From Paenibacillus apiarius (GTDB taxonomy: Bacteria > Bacillota > Bacilli > Paenibacillales > Paenibacillaceae), in assembly GCF_017052585.1 (NCBI RefSeq), contig NZ_JAFFHZ010000001.1, forward strand, positions 4,960,001 through 5,024,000: a stretch of 64,000 bases of DNA. The letters are read 5' to 3'. Shown piece after piece: positions 43,488 through 52,451 of this stretch. The notes below the pieces were generated by a model. The model was not told the DNA's origin, ran no database searches, and saw nothing but the letters and a program-made list of their open reading frames with translations. The position numbers and the translations under genes were made by a program. Within the stretch, counting starts at the first letter, position 1. The number at the start of each line of letters is the position of its first letter.

Positions 43488-44201
43488 TGCTTGCTTTTTG
43501 CAGCGGCGAATCTCGGCGCGGGCAAGCCTTTGAATTGCGAACACATCTTCCTTAATGTAATCGAACATGAGGCCAACCAATTCAGAAGCGCATTTTTTCG
43601 ACGGTGACATGGCGGAGCGGAGCTTCCGAACTGCATATGTTCAGTTGTGTGGGTCAAATACCGCCCTTTTCGGCGTTTGAACTGCAAATATGCAGCTTAA
43701 AGCGAGGGAATGTTGCTTTTTAATCGAATATGAGAAAATATACTGCACATTTGCATTCTAGCGTGACAAATGACGAGAATAAGGTAATTTCAACTGTACA
43801 ATTGCAGTTGAAGACGCTGTCCCGCTCCAGAAGCTTTCAGTTCTTCATACGAAGAGTCCGTACAAACTCCAATAAATGAAGGCATCCTTTTTTAAGTGAA
43901 AATATAATAGGAATCAGAGATTCTGAGGCGGGCACTTCAAGAGTTGCATTGGAATAATATAGATTCAGAATTAGAATGACGGTAGGTGGCGGTTAGAGCT
44001 GAGCGGGATTCCTGCACACTGCGGACTTGGCAGCTTTCTATCGAAGAAAACAATCATTGAGTAAAATCGATAAATAGAACTTGTTCCAGAAGCGTGGTGA
44101 AAACGTGAGCCGCACGAGTGAAGCTTGGGCTAGGGCATGGAGGGCAGGCCCGGGGCGGCTTGCTGCTCCCCGAGTGATTGCCCGCCAAAGTCTAACTATA
44201 A
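43488..44201. other. Gene-free interval between eut terminator and ABC exporter
   Basis: About 700 bases without a gene that I can support. A minus-strand frame at 43404-43610 (68 codons, with RRCKKQAQKN) overlaps the terminator and has no ribosome binding site, so it is not called. The interval contains the four-copy palindromic array at 43631-43807. The rest shows nothing clear. Confidence 0.5.
43631..43807. repeat. Array of four near-palindromic 14-mers
   Basis: CTGCATATGTTCAG (43631), CTGCAAATATGCAG (43682), CTGCACATTTGCAT (43743) and CTGTACAATTGCAG (43794) occur 51, 61 and 51 bases apart. All fit the loose pattern CTGnAnnnnTnCAG. The spacing is close to five or six helical turns. This could be a protein-binding array or a repeat family member; no neighbour explains it. 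Confidence 0.5.
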
Positions 44202-44849
44202 TTATAAGTTCTCTTTAGAATAAATGCGTATAGATATTGTCATAGATAGTAGGCCTATTGCCAGCGCCAGTAAACATGGAAATAAATCTTGAACGATCTT
44301 CGGAAAAGGAAGCGTCGTTTGGAAGTTAATATTATTGGTTTGCATTACCTTTATTATGAAGGGAGACACAAACGGTGTTATAAAAATAAAAAACATGAAT
44401 ATATATTTAGATTTTTCATAACCGAAGTAGTATTGAATCGGTATAATTGCCCCAAATATAATAGATAAGATGAATAAGGAAAATCCAAATTCCGAAATGC
44501 TCAGCATCTCTATCTTTCCCGAAATAAGCAAGGCAGTAATTGTGTATACGATATAACAGCACACAAAAATGGTCAATAAAAATAAATATTTTGATTTTAC
44601 TAATGCTTTGCGTGTATAAGGAGTTGCGCATAGGAGCGCAGCACCTTTGTATTTATATTCGAACATCGATACTGAATTGAACAGCAGATACTGAATATAA
44701 AGAGTGCTTAGAAAAAATGGAAAAAAACCTCCGCTTATAAAATCAACTTTAAAGGTCATAAAAATGGGAATCGCAAATGAAGCGATAAGCATCACTTTCA
44801 GATATCTTTTTGAGAGCAGGAAATCCTTTTTCACTAGATGAAACAACAT
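44202..44849 (-). CDS. ABC-2 type membrane permease
   Basis: A 215-residue protein with six hydrophobic segments and the start MLFHLVKKDFLLSKRYLK, the pattern of ABC2_membrane_5 permeases such as PmtD and YtrC-type exporters. It forms an efflux or immunity transporter with the ATPase encoded five bases upstream. The GntR-ATPase-permease order is typical of exporters for membrane-active peptides. Substrate unknown. Confidence 0.85.
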   Translation of the reverse strand: MLFHLVKKDFLLSKRYLKVMLIASFAIPIFMTFKVDFISGGFFPFFLSTLYIQYLLFNSVSMFEYKYKGAALLCATPYTRKALVKSKYLFLLTIFVCCYIVYTITALLISGKIEMLSISEFGFSLFILSIIFGAIIPIQYYFGYEKSKYIFMFFIFITPFVSPFIIKVMQTNNINFQTTLPFPKIVQDLFPCLLALAIGLLSMTISIRIYSKENL

Positions 44850-44854
44850 TTCGA

Positions 44855-45706
44855 TTACCTCCTTACATAGCCCAGCATAATATCTTCAATAGTCGGCTTT
44901 TCGATTAGCACATGGTTCATTTGCTGCTTAACGGCATGTTTGTTGTTTGTCAATCCCTCAAAGCCATAATTGGTTTCGCGCAACGTTAAAAATAATTCTC
45001 TTGTTTGGTCATTAAGCGCCATTTTTTCTCCTTTTACTAAGCCATGCGAGTCAAGCAATACATCCTTTTCCTCACTCAATATGATTCTGCCCTTATCAAT
45101 TAAAATCAGGACATCAGCTACTTTCTCAAGGTCAGAGGTAATATGGGAAGAAAAGAACACGCCTTTTCCGCCATTCCCCATAAACTCCAATAATATTTCC
45201 ATCAATTCACTTCGTACCAGCGGATCAAGTCCGCTTGTTGGTTCATCCATAATCAATATGTCGGCATGATGGGAAAGCGCCAATGCTATGGCGTACTTCA
45301 TGCGCATGCCTTTGGACAATGTAGAGATTTTCTGATTAAGTGGCAGCCCAAAGCGTTCCATGTACTTATGAAAAACCGATTCTTCCCAATTTGAATAGGC
45401 AGGCGCAATAATGCTTTTCATTTCTGCCAATGTCAATTCTTCATAGAAATATCCCTCATCAAATACGATCCCGATATGATTCTTTAGTTCCCGTTCATTC
45501 ATGTTCATGTCTTTGCCGAAAAATTCAATGCTTCCCGAATCCTTCAGCACCAGCCCAAGGATTGTTTTTATAGTTGTGGTTTTACCGGCCCCATTTACAC
45601 CAATGAATCCAGTAATGCAACCCTCTAACAAAGAAAAGCTGACATCCTGCAAGCTAAAGGCACCCAAATCTTTTTTTAGTCCCTTAACCTCTAAAATGTT
45701 ATTCAT
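44855..45706 (-). CDS. ABC exporter ATPase
   Basis: A 283-residue nucleotide-binding protein. Walker A GVNGAGKTTTIK lies near residue 30, the signature is LSKGMRMKYAIAL (a variant of LSGGQ as in YtrB-like ATPases), and Walker B is ILIMDEPTSGLDPL. The C-terminal region is that of drug/peptide exporters. ATG 45706 is chosen because TGAGGAGGGCG precedes it; it overlaps the end of the GntR gene by eight bases. Confidence 0.92.
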   Translation of the reverse strand: MNNILEVKGLKKDLGAFSLQDVSFSLLEGCITGFIGVNGAGKTTTIKTILGLVLKDSGSIEFFGKDMNMNERELKNHIGIVFDEGYFYEELTLAEMKSIIAPAYSNWEESVFHKYMERFGLPLNQKISTLSKGMRMKYAIALALSHHADILIMDEPTSGLDPLVRSELMEILLEFMGNGGKGVFFSSHITSDLEKVADVLILIDKGRIILSEEKDVLLDSHGLVKGEKMALNDQTRELFLTLRETNYGFEGLTNNKHAVKQQMNHVLIEKPTIEDIMLGYVRR

Positions 45707-46082
45707 GTTCGCCCTCCTCAAACAGTAAGCCCATCATTGAAATCAATTCTTCTTTGCTAATCCCGAGCGAACGGGCCGTATTCCAAGCCTCAGTGAGCTT
45801 TACTTCGACCATATGCCGCCTTGATTCCAACAGAAGTTCCAGGTTTTCTTTGGCTACAAAGGAGCCTTTGCCTGCTTTGGTTGTAATAAAACCCTCTGAC
45901 TCGAGCTCGTCGTATACTCTTCGGGTTGTAAGAACGCTCACTCTCAGATCATTGGCTAGTGCCCTGATAGATGGAAGCAGTTCGCCCTCTTTCAATTCCC
46001 CATAAAGTATCGCATCCTTTATTTGTTCTTTTATCTGCTGATATATGGGTGAATCGGATGTATTGGAAATAATAATTTTCAT
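45699..46082 (-). CDS. GntR-family (YtrA subfamily) repressor
   Basis: A 127-residue regulator. The winged helix lies in residues 10-75: PIYQQIKEQIKDAILYGELK, LPSIRALANDLRVSVLTTRR and ELESEGFITTKAGKGSFV. The short C-terminal helix pair (NTARSLGISKEELISMM) is the YtrA dimerisation region. It is the first gene of the exporter operon and probably represses it by binding the inverted repeat at 46106-46126. Confidence 0.92.
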   Translation of the reverse strand: MKIIISNTSDSPIYQQIKEQIKDAILYGELKEGELLPSIRALANDLRVSVLTTRRVYDELESEGFITTKAGKGSFVAKENLELLLESRRHMVEVKLTEAWNTARSLGISKEELISMMGLLFEEGEHE

Positions 46083-46105
46083 TTAACCTCCATCAAAATC
46101 ACAAC

Positions 46106-46126
46106 TGTGTATTTCCTACATACACA
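46106..46126 (-). promoter_or_regulatory. Operator for the GntR regulator
   Basis: TGTGTAT-N7-ATACACA is a perfect inverted repeat, directly downstream of the -10 box of the divergent minus-strand promoter. A bound repressor would block initiation. This fits the GTGTAT/ATACAC operators I associate with YtrA-type repressors. Confidence 0.7.
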
Positions 46127-46154
46127 TCATATACAGATGCCGCGCCGCTGTCAA
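46126..46154 (-). promoter_or_regulatory. Promoter of the GntR-ABC operon
   Basis: On the minus strand, TTGACA and TATGAT are separated by 17 bases: a near-consensus sigma-A promoter. The operator starts where the -10 ends. Confidence 0.8.
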
Positions 46155-46312
46155 CAACACAATGATATGAGCTTATATTCCGGCAGACGTACATCTTAGA
46201 GGTTTAAACAAGTAATGGAAAGGTCATATTAAAAAAGTAAATGTTGGAATACACCCAGATCTGCAAACGTCTCTTTATATACCATAACCTTGAGCAGGAG
46301 TGAACAACAAAA

Positions 46313-47566
46313 GTGAACACAGTGGTTCCCAAGATCCAGCTTCCTCTGCAAACCGCAAGCTTAATCGCTTCGTTTATGGTGTGGGTATTGATTTCGTCTT
46401 TGTTGTCGTACATCAAAACAGATATCCCTCTCACGGCAGGGCAATCGGCCTGGGCATCGGCTGTCCCCGTTATCTTGGGATCCGTTCTGCGTATTCCGGC
46501 GGGCTTTCTGGCAAACCGGTTCGGAGCCCGCCTGTTGTTTGCGGTGAGTTTTGCGGCCATGCTCCTTCCCATTGCCTATCTGTCGATAGCCCAGACGTTT
46601 CTGGATTTGATCCTCAGCGGCTTTTTTCTCGGAATCGGGGGGGCAACCTTCTCCATCGGGGTAACCTCTTTACCGAAGTACTATCCCAAGGAAAAGCACG
46701 GGACGGTCAACGGCATTTACGGCATAGGGAATATGGGGACTGCGATTACGACCTTTGGCGCTCCCCTGCTGGCGAATGCGTTTGGATGGAGAGGGGCGGT
46801 CCAGTCGTATTTGGTGCTGGTGTCCGGTGTTGCCCTATTGAACGTGTTCTTGGGAGATCGGCATGAACCGAAGGTCCGTAATTCATGGCGCGAACAGTTC
46901 AGACAGGTCTATAAGAACGAAAAGCTGTGGTTTCTAAGCTTGTTCTATTTCATCACATTCGGATCCTTCGTCGCGTTCACGATCTATCTGCCTAACTTCT
47001 TCGTTTCTCATTTTCATTTAGAAAAAGTTGACGCAGGCCTGCGCACGGCCGGTTTTATCGTGCTGGCCACTCTGACAAGGCCGGTAGGCGGATTTCTTTC
47101 CGATAAACTCAATCCGTTTCTCGTGCTAAAGCTCGTATTTTTAGGGTTGACCGTATCCGGGATCTTGCTTTCCTTTGTCTTAAATATGCCGTTGTTTACC
47201 TTGGGATGCTTGACGGTTGCCCTCTGTGCAGGAGTAGGAAGCGGGGCGGTATTCAAGCTGGTTCCTCTTCACTTTTCCAAGCAGGGGGGAATTGTCAACG
47301 GCATCGTATCAGCCGCCGGCGGACTCGGTGGATTTTTCCCTCCATTGATTCTAACCCTTCTGTACAGTTGGACCGGCCATTATTCCATCGGCTTTATGGC
47401 GCTTTCCGAGTCGGCATTGGCCAGCTTGATCCTCGTCTTTTGGATGTCGTTTCAAGCCAGAATACAAAATTACACACTTACCGAAGCTGATATCCAGCCT
47501 CGGCATCCCCCACATACGGAATCCCAACACCGGGATTCACACGGTAAAGGAGGCGAACAGCCATGA
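46313..47566 (+). CDS. narK: Nitrate/nitrite transporter of the NarK family
   Basis: A 417-residue major facilitator with 12 helices. GSVLRIPAGFLANRFGAR is the first signature loop with the substrate Arg, SGFFLGIGGATFSIGVTSLP contains the Gly-rich nitrate signature, and GVGSGAVFKLVPLHFSKQGG is the second. It brings nitrate in and nitrite out for the reductase encoded downstream. The stop overlaps the hemerythrin start as ATGA, so both are translated from one message. Confidence 0.93.
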   Translation: MNTVVPKIQLPLQTASLIASFMVWVLISSLLSYIKTDIPLTAGQSAWASAVPVILGSVLRIPAGFLANRFGARLLFAVSFAAMLLPIAYLSIAQTFLDLILSGFFLGIGGATFSIGVTSLPKYYPKEKHGTVNGIYGIGNMGTAITTFGAPLLANAFGWRGAVQSYLVLVSGVALLNVFLGDRHEPKVRNSWREQFRQVYKNEKLWFLSLFYFITFGSFVAFTIYLPNFFVSHFHLEKVDAGLRTAGFIVLATLTRPVGGFLSDKLNPFLVLKLVFLGLTVSGILLSFVLNMPLFTLGCLTVALCAGVGSGAVFKLVPLHFSKQGGIVNGIVSAAGGLGGFFPPLILTLLYSWTGHYSIGFMALSESALASLILVFWMSFQARIQNYTLTEADIQPRHPPHTESQHRDSHGKGGEQP

Positions 47567-48033
47567 AAAAAGGTATGACAGGCACAGGCCCTGCCCTAAG
47601 GCACGTAGACAGCCATTCTGCCATTCATGAGGCAGCATTGGAGGAAGCGAAGGAACTGACGGAACTTCTCGAAAGCTGTATAAAAGCCGGCCAACCGGAC
47701 AAGGCACTCGAGCTCGCCTATCTCATGATAGAGCATTGGGAATCCCGTACCTTGCAGCACGCGCAAAGCGAGGAGGAGGGGCTATACAAAGAAGCTATTG
47801 AAATGAAGCCTCACTTGAGGGACGCCGTCCTCGTTCTGACGAGGGATCACAACCTGATGCGGTATCTGGTTAGGGACATTAAGGATCTGCTGGCGAATGC
47901 AGGAGCTACCCAAGAAGTGTGCCACCGCTTCCATGCGCTGATTCACATCGACATGCTGCATAACCGGGACGAAGAGACAATGATTGAACAGGAAATAGAA
48001 GTATCGGTGAGTGAATATGGAAAGACAAGCTGA
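47563..48033 (+). CDS. Hemerythrin HHE-domain protein
   Basis: A 156-residue helical protein. Metal ligands are spread as in HHE proteins: HVDSHSAIHEAALEEAKEL, MIEHWESRTLQHAQSEEEGLY, LTRDHNLMRYLV and FHALIHIDMLHNRDEETMI. It should hold a di-iron centre and bind O2 or NO. Within a nitrate cluster, NO sensing or Fe-S protection is a reasonable inference. It overlaps narK by four bases. Confidence 0.85.
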   Translation: MKKGMTGTGPALRHVDSHSAIHEAALEEAKELTELLESCIKAGQPDKALELAYLMIEHWESRTLQHAQSEEEGLYKEAIEMKPHLRDAVLVLTRDHNLMRYLVRDIKDLLANAGATQEVCHRFHALIHIDMLHNRDEETMIEQEIEVSVSEYGKTS

Positions 48034-48337
48034 ACCCGCCTTTTGCCCGGAAATGCTCTTGATCGCTGGCCATGCGAGGCTTTACCGACTGCTGATCTCG
48101 GTGTTGCAGGAGCAGCACCTTCATCCCTACGACGTAAAAGCGGGGATGGTTCGCGCACCGGAAGGCGCCACCGTCACTCTGCGGTTCGGCGAGAATTTGG
48201 CTCGAATGGCCGACTGTTTCTTCACCTGGGAAGAGATAGAGGCGGAGAGTCCGGGGATCACCGAATTTTTCCGCACTTCGGGAGAAGCCATCCAGAAGTC
48301 TCTCATTGATGACTATTTCAAACGGATGAAACCCTAA
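48017..48337 (+). CDS. Conserved small protein of the nar cluster, unknown function
   Basis: A 106-residue soluble protein with no recognised family. Its features are an N-terminal helix (MLLIAGHARLYRLLISVLQE), a basic middle with VTLRFGENLARMADCFFTWE, and a C-terminal helical SGEAIQKSLIDDYFKRMKP. It overlaps the hemerythrin gene by 17 bases, so it is probably co-translated. GTG 48011 is an alternative start. Repeat copy D begins at its stop codon. Position suggests a link with nitrate reductase expression or assembly. Confidence 0.7.
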   Translation: MERQAEPAFCPEMLLIAGHARLYRLLISVLQEQHLHPYDVKAGMVRAPEGATVTLRFGENLARMADCFFTWEEIEAESPGITEFFRTSGEAIQKSLIDDYFKRMKP

Positions 48338-48462
48338 AAGGCCGGCTTTGATCACGAAGTTATACAAGATGTTAATTCGGCATCGAATCTTGCATTCACT
48401 CTCGAAGAGCATATGCTTCGAGTTCTTGCAACCTTCTCGGTGCTGAAAACCGACCTGAACAC
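48336..48462. repeat. Dispersed palindromic repeat, copy D (internally shortened)
   Basis: A 127-base copy. GGCTTTGATCACGAAGT at the left, TTCGGCATCGAATCTTGCAT in the middle and TTCTTGCAACCTTCTCGGTG at the right match copies A and B. The central TGTAGTC...CTACA block is missing. It starts within the stop codon of the preceding gene and ends 28 bases before the next. Confidence 0.8.
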
Positions 48463-48490
48463 GGACTAGATAAGCGAAAGGAGAGACGTT

Positions 48491-48751
48491 ATGGAGGTCA
48501 ACCAGGAAGAGGCTTTTCTCAAGCAGGATCGGGAAGATTTGCTTGCGCTCTTGGCTATCCGTTTTGGAACGGTTCCGGCCGAAACCACGAAAACGATTGA
48601 ACAAATCCAGGATTTCAACCGGCTGCAGCGCCTGATCCTAGCCGCTTGCAACGTGCCGGAATGGAAAGTGTTTCAGGAGGAACTGCAGGAAGACGAAGGT
48701 AGTTACCGGTTGTTGGGCGAGCGCTTTAACCCCTTAGGGAATGACTTTTAA
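48491..48751 (+). CDS. Small acidic helical protein upstream of narG
   Basis: An 86-residue protein. The core LLALLAIRFGTVPAETTKTI followed by a helix resembles the 'LLEARFGEVPEEV--KI-A-DDLE-L' pattern of DUF4351-type tails of transposase/nuclease proteins, here as a free-standing protein. GAAAGGAGAG precedes ATG 48491. narG starts 16 bases after its stop, so it is co-transcribed. No direct evidence of function. Confidence 0.65.
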   Translation: MEVNQEEAFLKQDREDLLALLAIRFGTVPAETTKTIEQIQDFNRLQRLILAACNVPEWKVFQEELQEDEGSYRLLGERFNPLGNDF

Positions 48752-48767
48752 GGAAGGGTGAAGAACG

Positions 48768-51700
48768 TTGGGCAGCAAGGAAAACAAACTGCTTCAATCC
48801 CTTAAGCATCTAAAGCGGGGAGGGCGCATCAATCAAGATTGGACGGAAGAAAGCCCTAGGCCCCGGGATTGGGAAGACCTGTATCGCGGCCGATGGCAGC
48901 ACGATAAGGTCGTCCGTTCCACTCACGGCGTCAACTGCACGGGTTCCTGCAGCTGGAAGATCTATGTGAAGGACGGAATCATCACCTGGGAAACCCAGCA
49001 GACGGACTACCCGACCACGGGCTCGAATTTTCCCGAATACGAACCACGGGGGTGTCCCCGCGGAGCCAGCTTCTCTTGGTATACCTACAGCCCGATCCGG
49101 GTGAAGTATCCCTATATACGAAGCGATCTTCTGGAAATGTGGAAAGCAGAACTCAGCCTTGGACACAATCCAGTTGCGGCTTGGGCAAACATTGTCAGCG
49201 ATCCGCAAAAGCGCAAGCGCTACGTAGACGGAAGAGGCAAGGGCGGATTCGTCCGGGCGGACTGGGACGATGCTACTCGAATGATCGCGGCCGCAGCCAT
49301 CCATACCATTAAAACCTATGGTCCTGACCGGATCGTAGGTTTCAGCCCGATTCCTGCCATGTCCATGGTAAGCTATGCGGCTGGCACCCGGTTTTTGTCC
49401 CTGATCGGGGGAACCATTCTCAGCTTTTATGACTGGTACGCCGACTTGCCTCCAGCATCCCCGCAAATCTGGGGGGAGCAGACGGACGTGCCGGAAAGCG
49501 GGGATTGGTACAACACCAAATATTTCATCATTTGGGGAACCAATCTGCCGCAGACGCGGACGCCGGACGCCCACTTTATGGTCGAAGCCCGCTATAACGG
49601 AACAAAAGTGGTGGGTGTCAGCCCCGATTACGCGGAATATGAGAAATTTGCGGATATTTGGCTTCCTGCCCGCGTCGGCACGGACGGTGCGCTTGCTATG
49701 GCCATGACCCACGTCATTTTGAAGGAATTCTACGTCGACCGGGAAATCCCGTATTTCCAGCAGTACGTCAAAACGTTCACTGATCTTCCGTTCCTCGTCC
49801 TTATTAAGGAGGACGGCAGTCTCATTCGCTCTGACCGTTTTCTGCGCGCGTCCGACTTGGGGTATGCAGAAGAATTGGCGGAGTGGAAAACCGTTATATG
49901 GGATGCTGCCGAGGCAACACCCTATATCCCGAACGGAAGCCAGGGGTTTCGTTGGGATCGGGGAAACAGGTGGAATTTGGACCTGGAGCGGGAAGAGGGC
50001 ACAGCCGTTGAACCGCAGTTGACATTTCTTCATGAAGCGGATGAAACGCTGCTGGTCGATTTTCCTTATTTTGCGGAAAAAGAAGGAGAAGTCGTTCGCC
50101 GCGGCGTTCCGGTGAAACACCTGAACGGACCGGGCGGTGAAGAACTCAAGGTGGCGACGGTGTTCGATCTCATGATGGCGCATGTCGGCGTCGGCCGGAA
50201 CCTTCCCGGCGATTACCCGGCGGATTACGACGACCCGAAGCCGTACACGCCGGCCTGGCAGGAAGCAATCACCGGGGTGAAAAAATCTCACGTCATCCAA
50301 GTGGCGCGTGAATTTGCGGACAACGCGGCGAGAACCGGAGGCAAGTCCATGATCGCCATGGGCGGGGGGACCAACCACTGGTACCATAGCGACCAGATTT
50401 ACCGCTGCATTCTGAACTTGGTGCTGCTGACCGGCTCCCAAGGCGTTAACGGCGGAGGCTGGGCTCATTACGTCGGCCAGGAGAAGGTTCGGCCGCTGGA
50501 AGGCTGGCAGCAAGTTGCCTTCGCAAACGACTGGACCAAACCGTCCAGGCTAATGAACGGCACGTCCTTCTTTTACTTTGCGACGGAGCAGTTCCGTTAC
50601 GAAGCTCATGTCAACGAGGAACAGGCAACGCCATGGGGCGGACGCTACAGCAAGATGCATCCGGCCGATGTCAATGCGCTGGCTGCCCGGCTCGGCTGGC
50701 TTCCATCGTTTCCCCAGTTCTCCCAAAACTCCATTGATTTGGTGCGGGAAGCCCGGGAGAAGGGCGCGGCCACGGATCAGGAGGCAGCTGCATACATCGC
50801 CAAACAGGCGGCGACCGGGGAGATCCAATGGTCCATAGAACATCCCGAAGATCCGCGCAACTTCCCGCGGGTGTTCTTCAATTGGCGTTCCAATCTGCTT
50901 GGCGACAGCGGAAAAGGCCACGAATATTTTGCCAAGCACCTGATGGGATCGGAGAATCAAGTGCTGACCGACACCCGGAATTCCTGGCGACCCAAAGATG
51001 TCCATACGTACGATGTGCCTCCAGAAGGTAAAACGGACTTGTTCGTCAGCATTGATTTCCGGATGACAAGCTCGGGGCTCTTCTCCGATATCGTGCTGCC
51101 TGCCGCGACATGGTATGAGAAGTTTGATTTGAGCAGCACGGACATGCATCCGTACGTGCACCCGTTCAATCCTGCGATTACGCCGCCCTGGCAGGCCAAA
51201 AGCGATTGGGACGCTTTCCGGGAAATTGCAAAAGTATTCTCGGAGCTGGCGGAAGAGCACCTGCCTGTCTGCGAGGATGTCGTCATGACCCCCCTGGCCC
51301 ACGATACGCCACATGAAATCGCTCAGGTTCACGGCAAAATCCGGGATTGGCGCAAAGGCGAGGCGGAAGCGGTACCCGGTAAAACGATGCCCATCTTTCA
51401 AATCGTCGAGCGTGATTATCCCAATGTCTACCGGAAAATGACGACTATCGGCCCGAACATCAAGAATGGCTACGGCTCCAAGGGTGTCAAGATACCGGGG
51501 GAGCATGTATACGAAGAACTGATAGAGCGGCTCGGTATTTCCCGCAGGGAAGGAGTGGGTCAGGGATATCCCGATTTGTACTCGGACAAGCAGGCGATAG
51601 AAGCGATACTGCTCATGTCCGGGGCAACCAACGGCAAGCGGGCCGTCGAAGGGTGGCGTTCCCTGGAGGCCAAGACCGGAAAGAAGCTCGCTGAGATCGC

Positions 51701-52451
51701 GGAGCCAAGGGAGGAGGACGCCTTCACCCTTGCAGACATCACCGCGCAGCCGCGCACAGCCATTTCGGCTCCTGTCTGGAGCGGATTGGAGAAAGACAAC
51801 AGGCGGTATTCTCCCTTTACCCTTAATACGGAATACCGCATTCCGTGGAGGACCTTGACCGGCCGGCAAAGCTTTTATCTGGACCACGAGATGATGCTGG
51901 ACTTCGGGGAGGGGCTGCCGCTCTATCTGCCGCCACTCGCTCATATCCCTTTCCTGAATGGAGAAAAGGAAGTGCCGAATGACGGGAAGTCAATCACCAT
52001 CCGCTATTTGACCCCTCACCAGAAGTGGGGGATCCATACGATGTTCACCGAAAGCACGCAGATGGTGACGCTTTTCCGAGGCTGGCAGGTCGTGTGGCTC
52101 AATGAAAAGGATGCGGCGTCCATCGGCGTCAAAGATAACGACTGGATTGAAATATACAACCGGAACGGTGCCGTCGTCGCCAGGGCTGTCACCACCTACC
52201 GCATCCCGCAGGGTATCGTGTACATGTACCATGCCCAAGACCGCACCATGGGCGTGCCGGGGACGGCGATCAATAAGCAGCGGGGCGGCACCCATAACAG
52301 TGTCACCCGTGTTTCGGTAAAGCCGACCCATATGATCGGCGGGTACTCGCAGTTGAGCTATGGGTTCAATTACTACGGGCCGACAGGCAACCAGAGAGAC
52401 ACGATTACCATTATCAGACCGCTCAAGGAGGTTGACTGGCTTGAGGATTAA
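48768..52451 (+). CDS. narG: Respiratory nitrate reductase alpha subunit
   Basis: A 1227-residue cytoplasm-facing molybdenum enzyme that reduces nitrate to nitrite. The N-terminal [4Fe-4S] ligands are His and three Cys, in STHGVNCTGSCSW and RGCPRGASF. DWYADLPPASPQIWGEQTD contains the Mo-ligand Asp region, and MGGGTNHWYHSDQ and TSSGLFSDIVLPAATWYEK are typical of bis-MGD binding. No twin-arginine signal, as usual. The start is TTG 48768 behind GGAAGGGTG. It ends ten bases before the narH start. Confidence 0.97.
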   Translation: MGSKENKLLQSLKHLKRGGRINQDWTEESPRPRDWEDLYRGRWQHDKVVRSTHGVNCTGSCSWKIYVKDGIITWETQQTDYPTTGSNFPEYEPRGCPRGASFSWYTYSPIRVKYPYIRSDLLEMWKAELSLGHNPVAAWANIVSDPQKRKRYVDGRGKGGFVRADWDDATRMIAAAAIHTIKTYGPDRIVGFSPIPAMSMVSYAAGTRFLSLIGGTILSFYDWYADLPPASPQIWGEQTDVPESGDWYNTKYFIIWGTNLPQTRTPDAHFMVEARYNGTKVVGVSPDYAEYEKFADIWLPARVGTDGALAMAMTHVILKEFYVDREIPYFQQYVKTFTDLPFLVLIKEDGSLIRSDRFLRASDLGYAEELAEWKTVIWDAAEATPYIPNGSQGFRWDRGNRWNLDLEREEGTAVEPQLTFLHEADETLLVDFPYFAEKEGEVVRRGVPVKHLNGPGGEELKVATVFDLMMAHVGVGRNLPGDYPADYDDPKPYTPAWQEAITGVKKSHVIQVAREFADNAARTGGKSMIAMGGGTNHWYHSDQIYRCILNLVLLTGSQGVNGGGWAHYVGQEKVRPLEGWQQVAFANDWTKPSRLMNGTSFFYFATEQFRYEAHVNEEQATPWGGRYSKMHPADVNALAARLGWLPSFPQFSQNSIDLVREAREKGAATDQEAAAYIAKQAATGEIQWSIEHPEDPRNFPRVFFNWRSNLLGDSGKGHEYFAKHLMGSENQVLTDTRNSWRPKDVHTYDVPPEGKTDLFVSIDFRMTSSGLFSDIVLPAATWYEKFDLSSTDMHPYVHPFNPAITPPWQAKSDWDAFREIAKVFSELAEEHLPVCEDVVMTPLAHDTPHEIAQVHGKIRDWRKGEAEAVPGKTMPIFQIVERDYPNVYRKMTTIGPNIKNGYGSKGVKIPGEHVYEELIERLGISRREGVGQGYPDLYSDKQAIEAILLMSGATNGKRAVEGWRSLEAKTGKKLAEIAEPREEDAFTLADITAQPRTAISAPVWSGLEKDNRRYSPFTLNTEYRIPWRTLTGRQSFYLDHEMMLDFGEGLPLYLPPLAHIPFLNGEKEVPNDGKSITIRYLTPHQKWGIHTMFTESTQMVTLFRGWQVVWLNEKDAASIGVKDNDWIEIYNRNGAVVARAVTTYRIPQGIVYMYHAQDRTMGVPGTAINKQRGGTHNSVTRVSVKPTHMIGGYSQLSYGFNYYGPTGNQRDTITIIRPLKEVDWLED

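Noticed and set aside
43404-43610. Minus-strand frame of 68 codons after eutH.
   Set aside because: It overlaps the strong eut terminator, has no ribosome binding site, and no recognisable family.
48810-51944. Very long minus-strand frames opposite narG.
   Set aside because: They are shadows of narG codon bias: Arg/Pro/His-rich, with no start signals, while narG is unambiguous.
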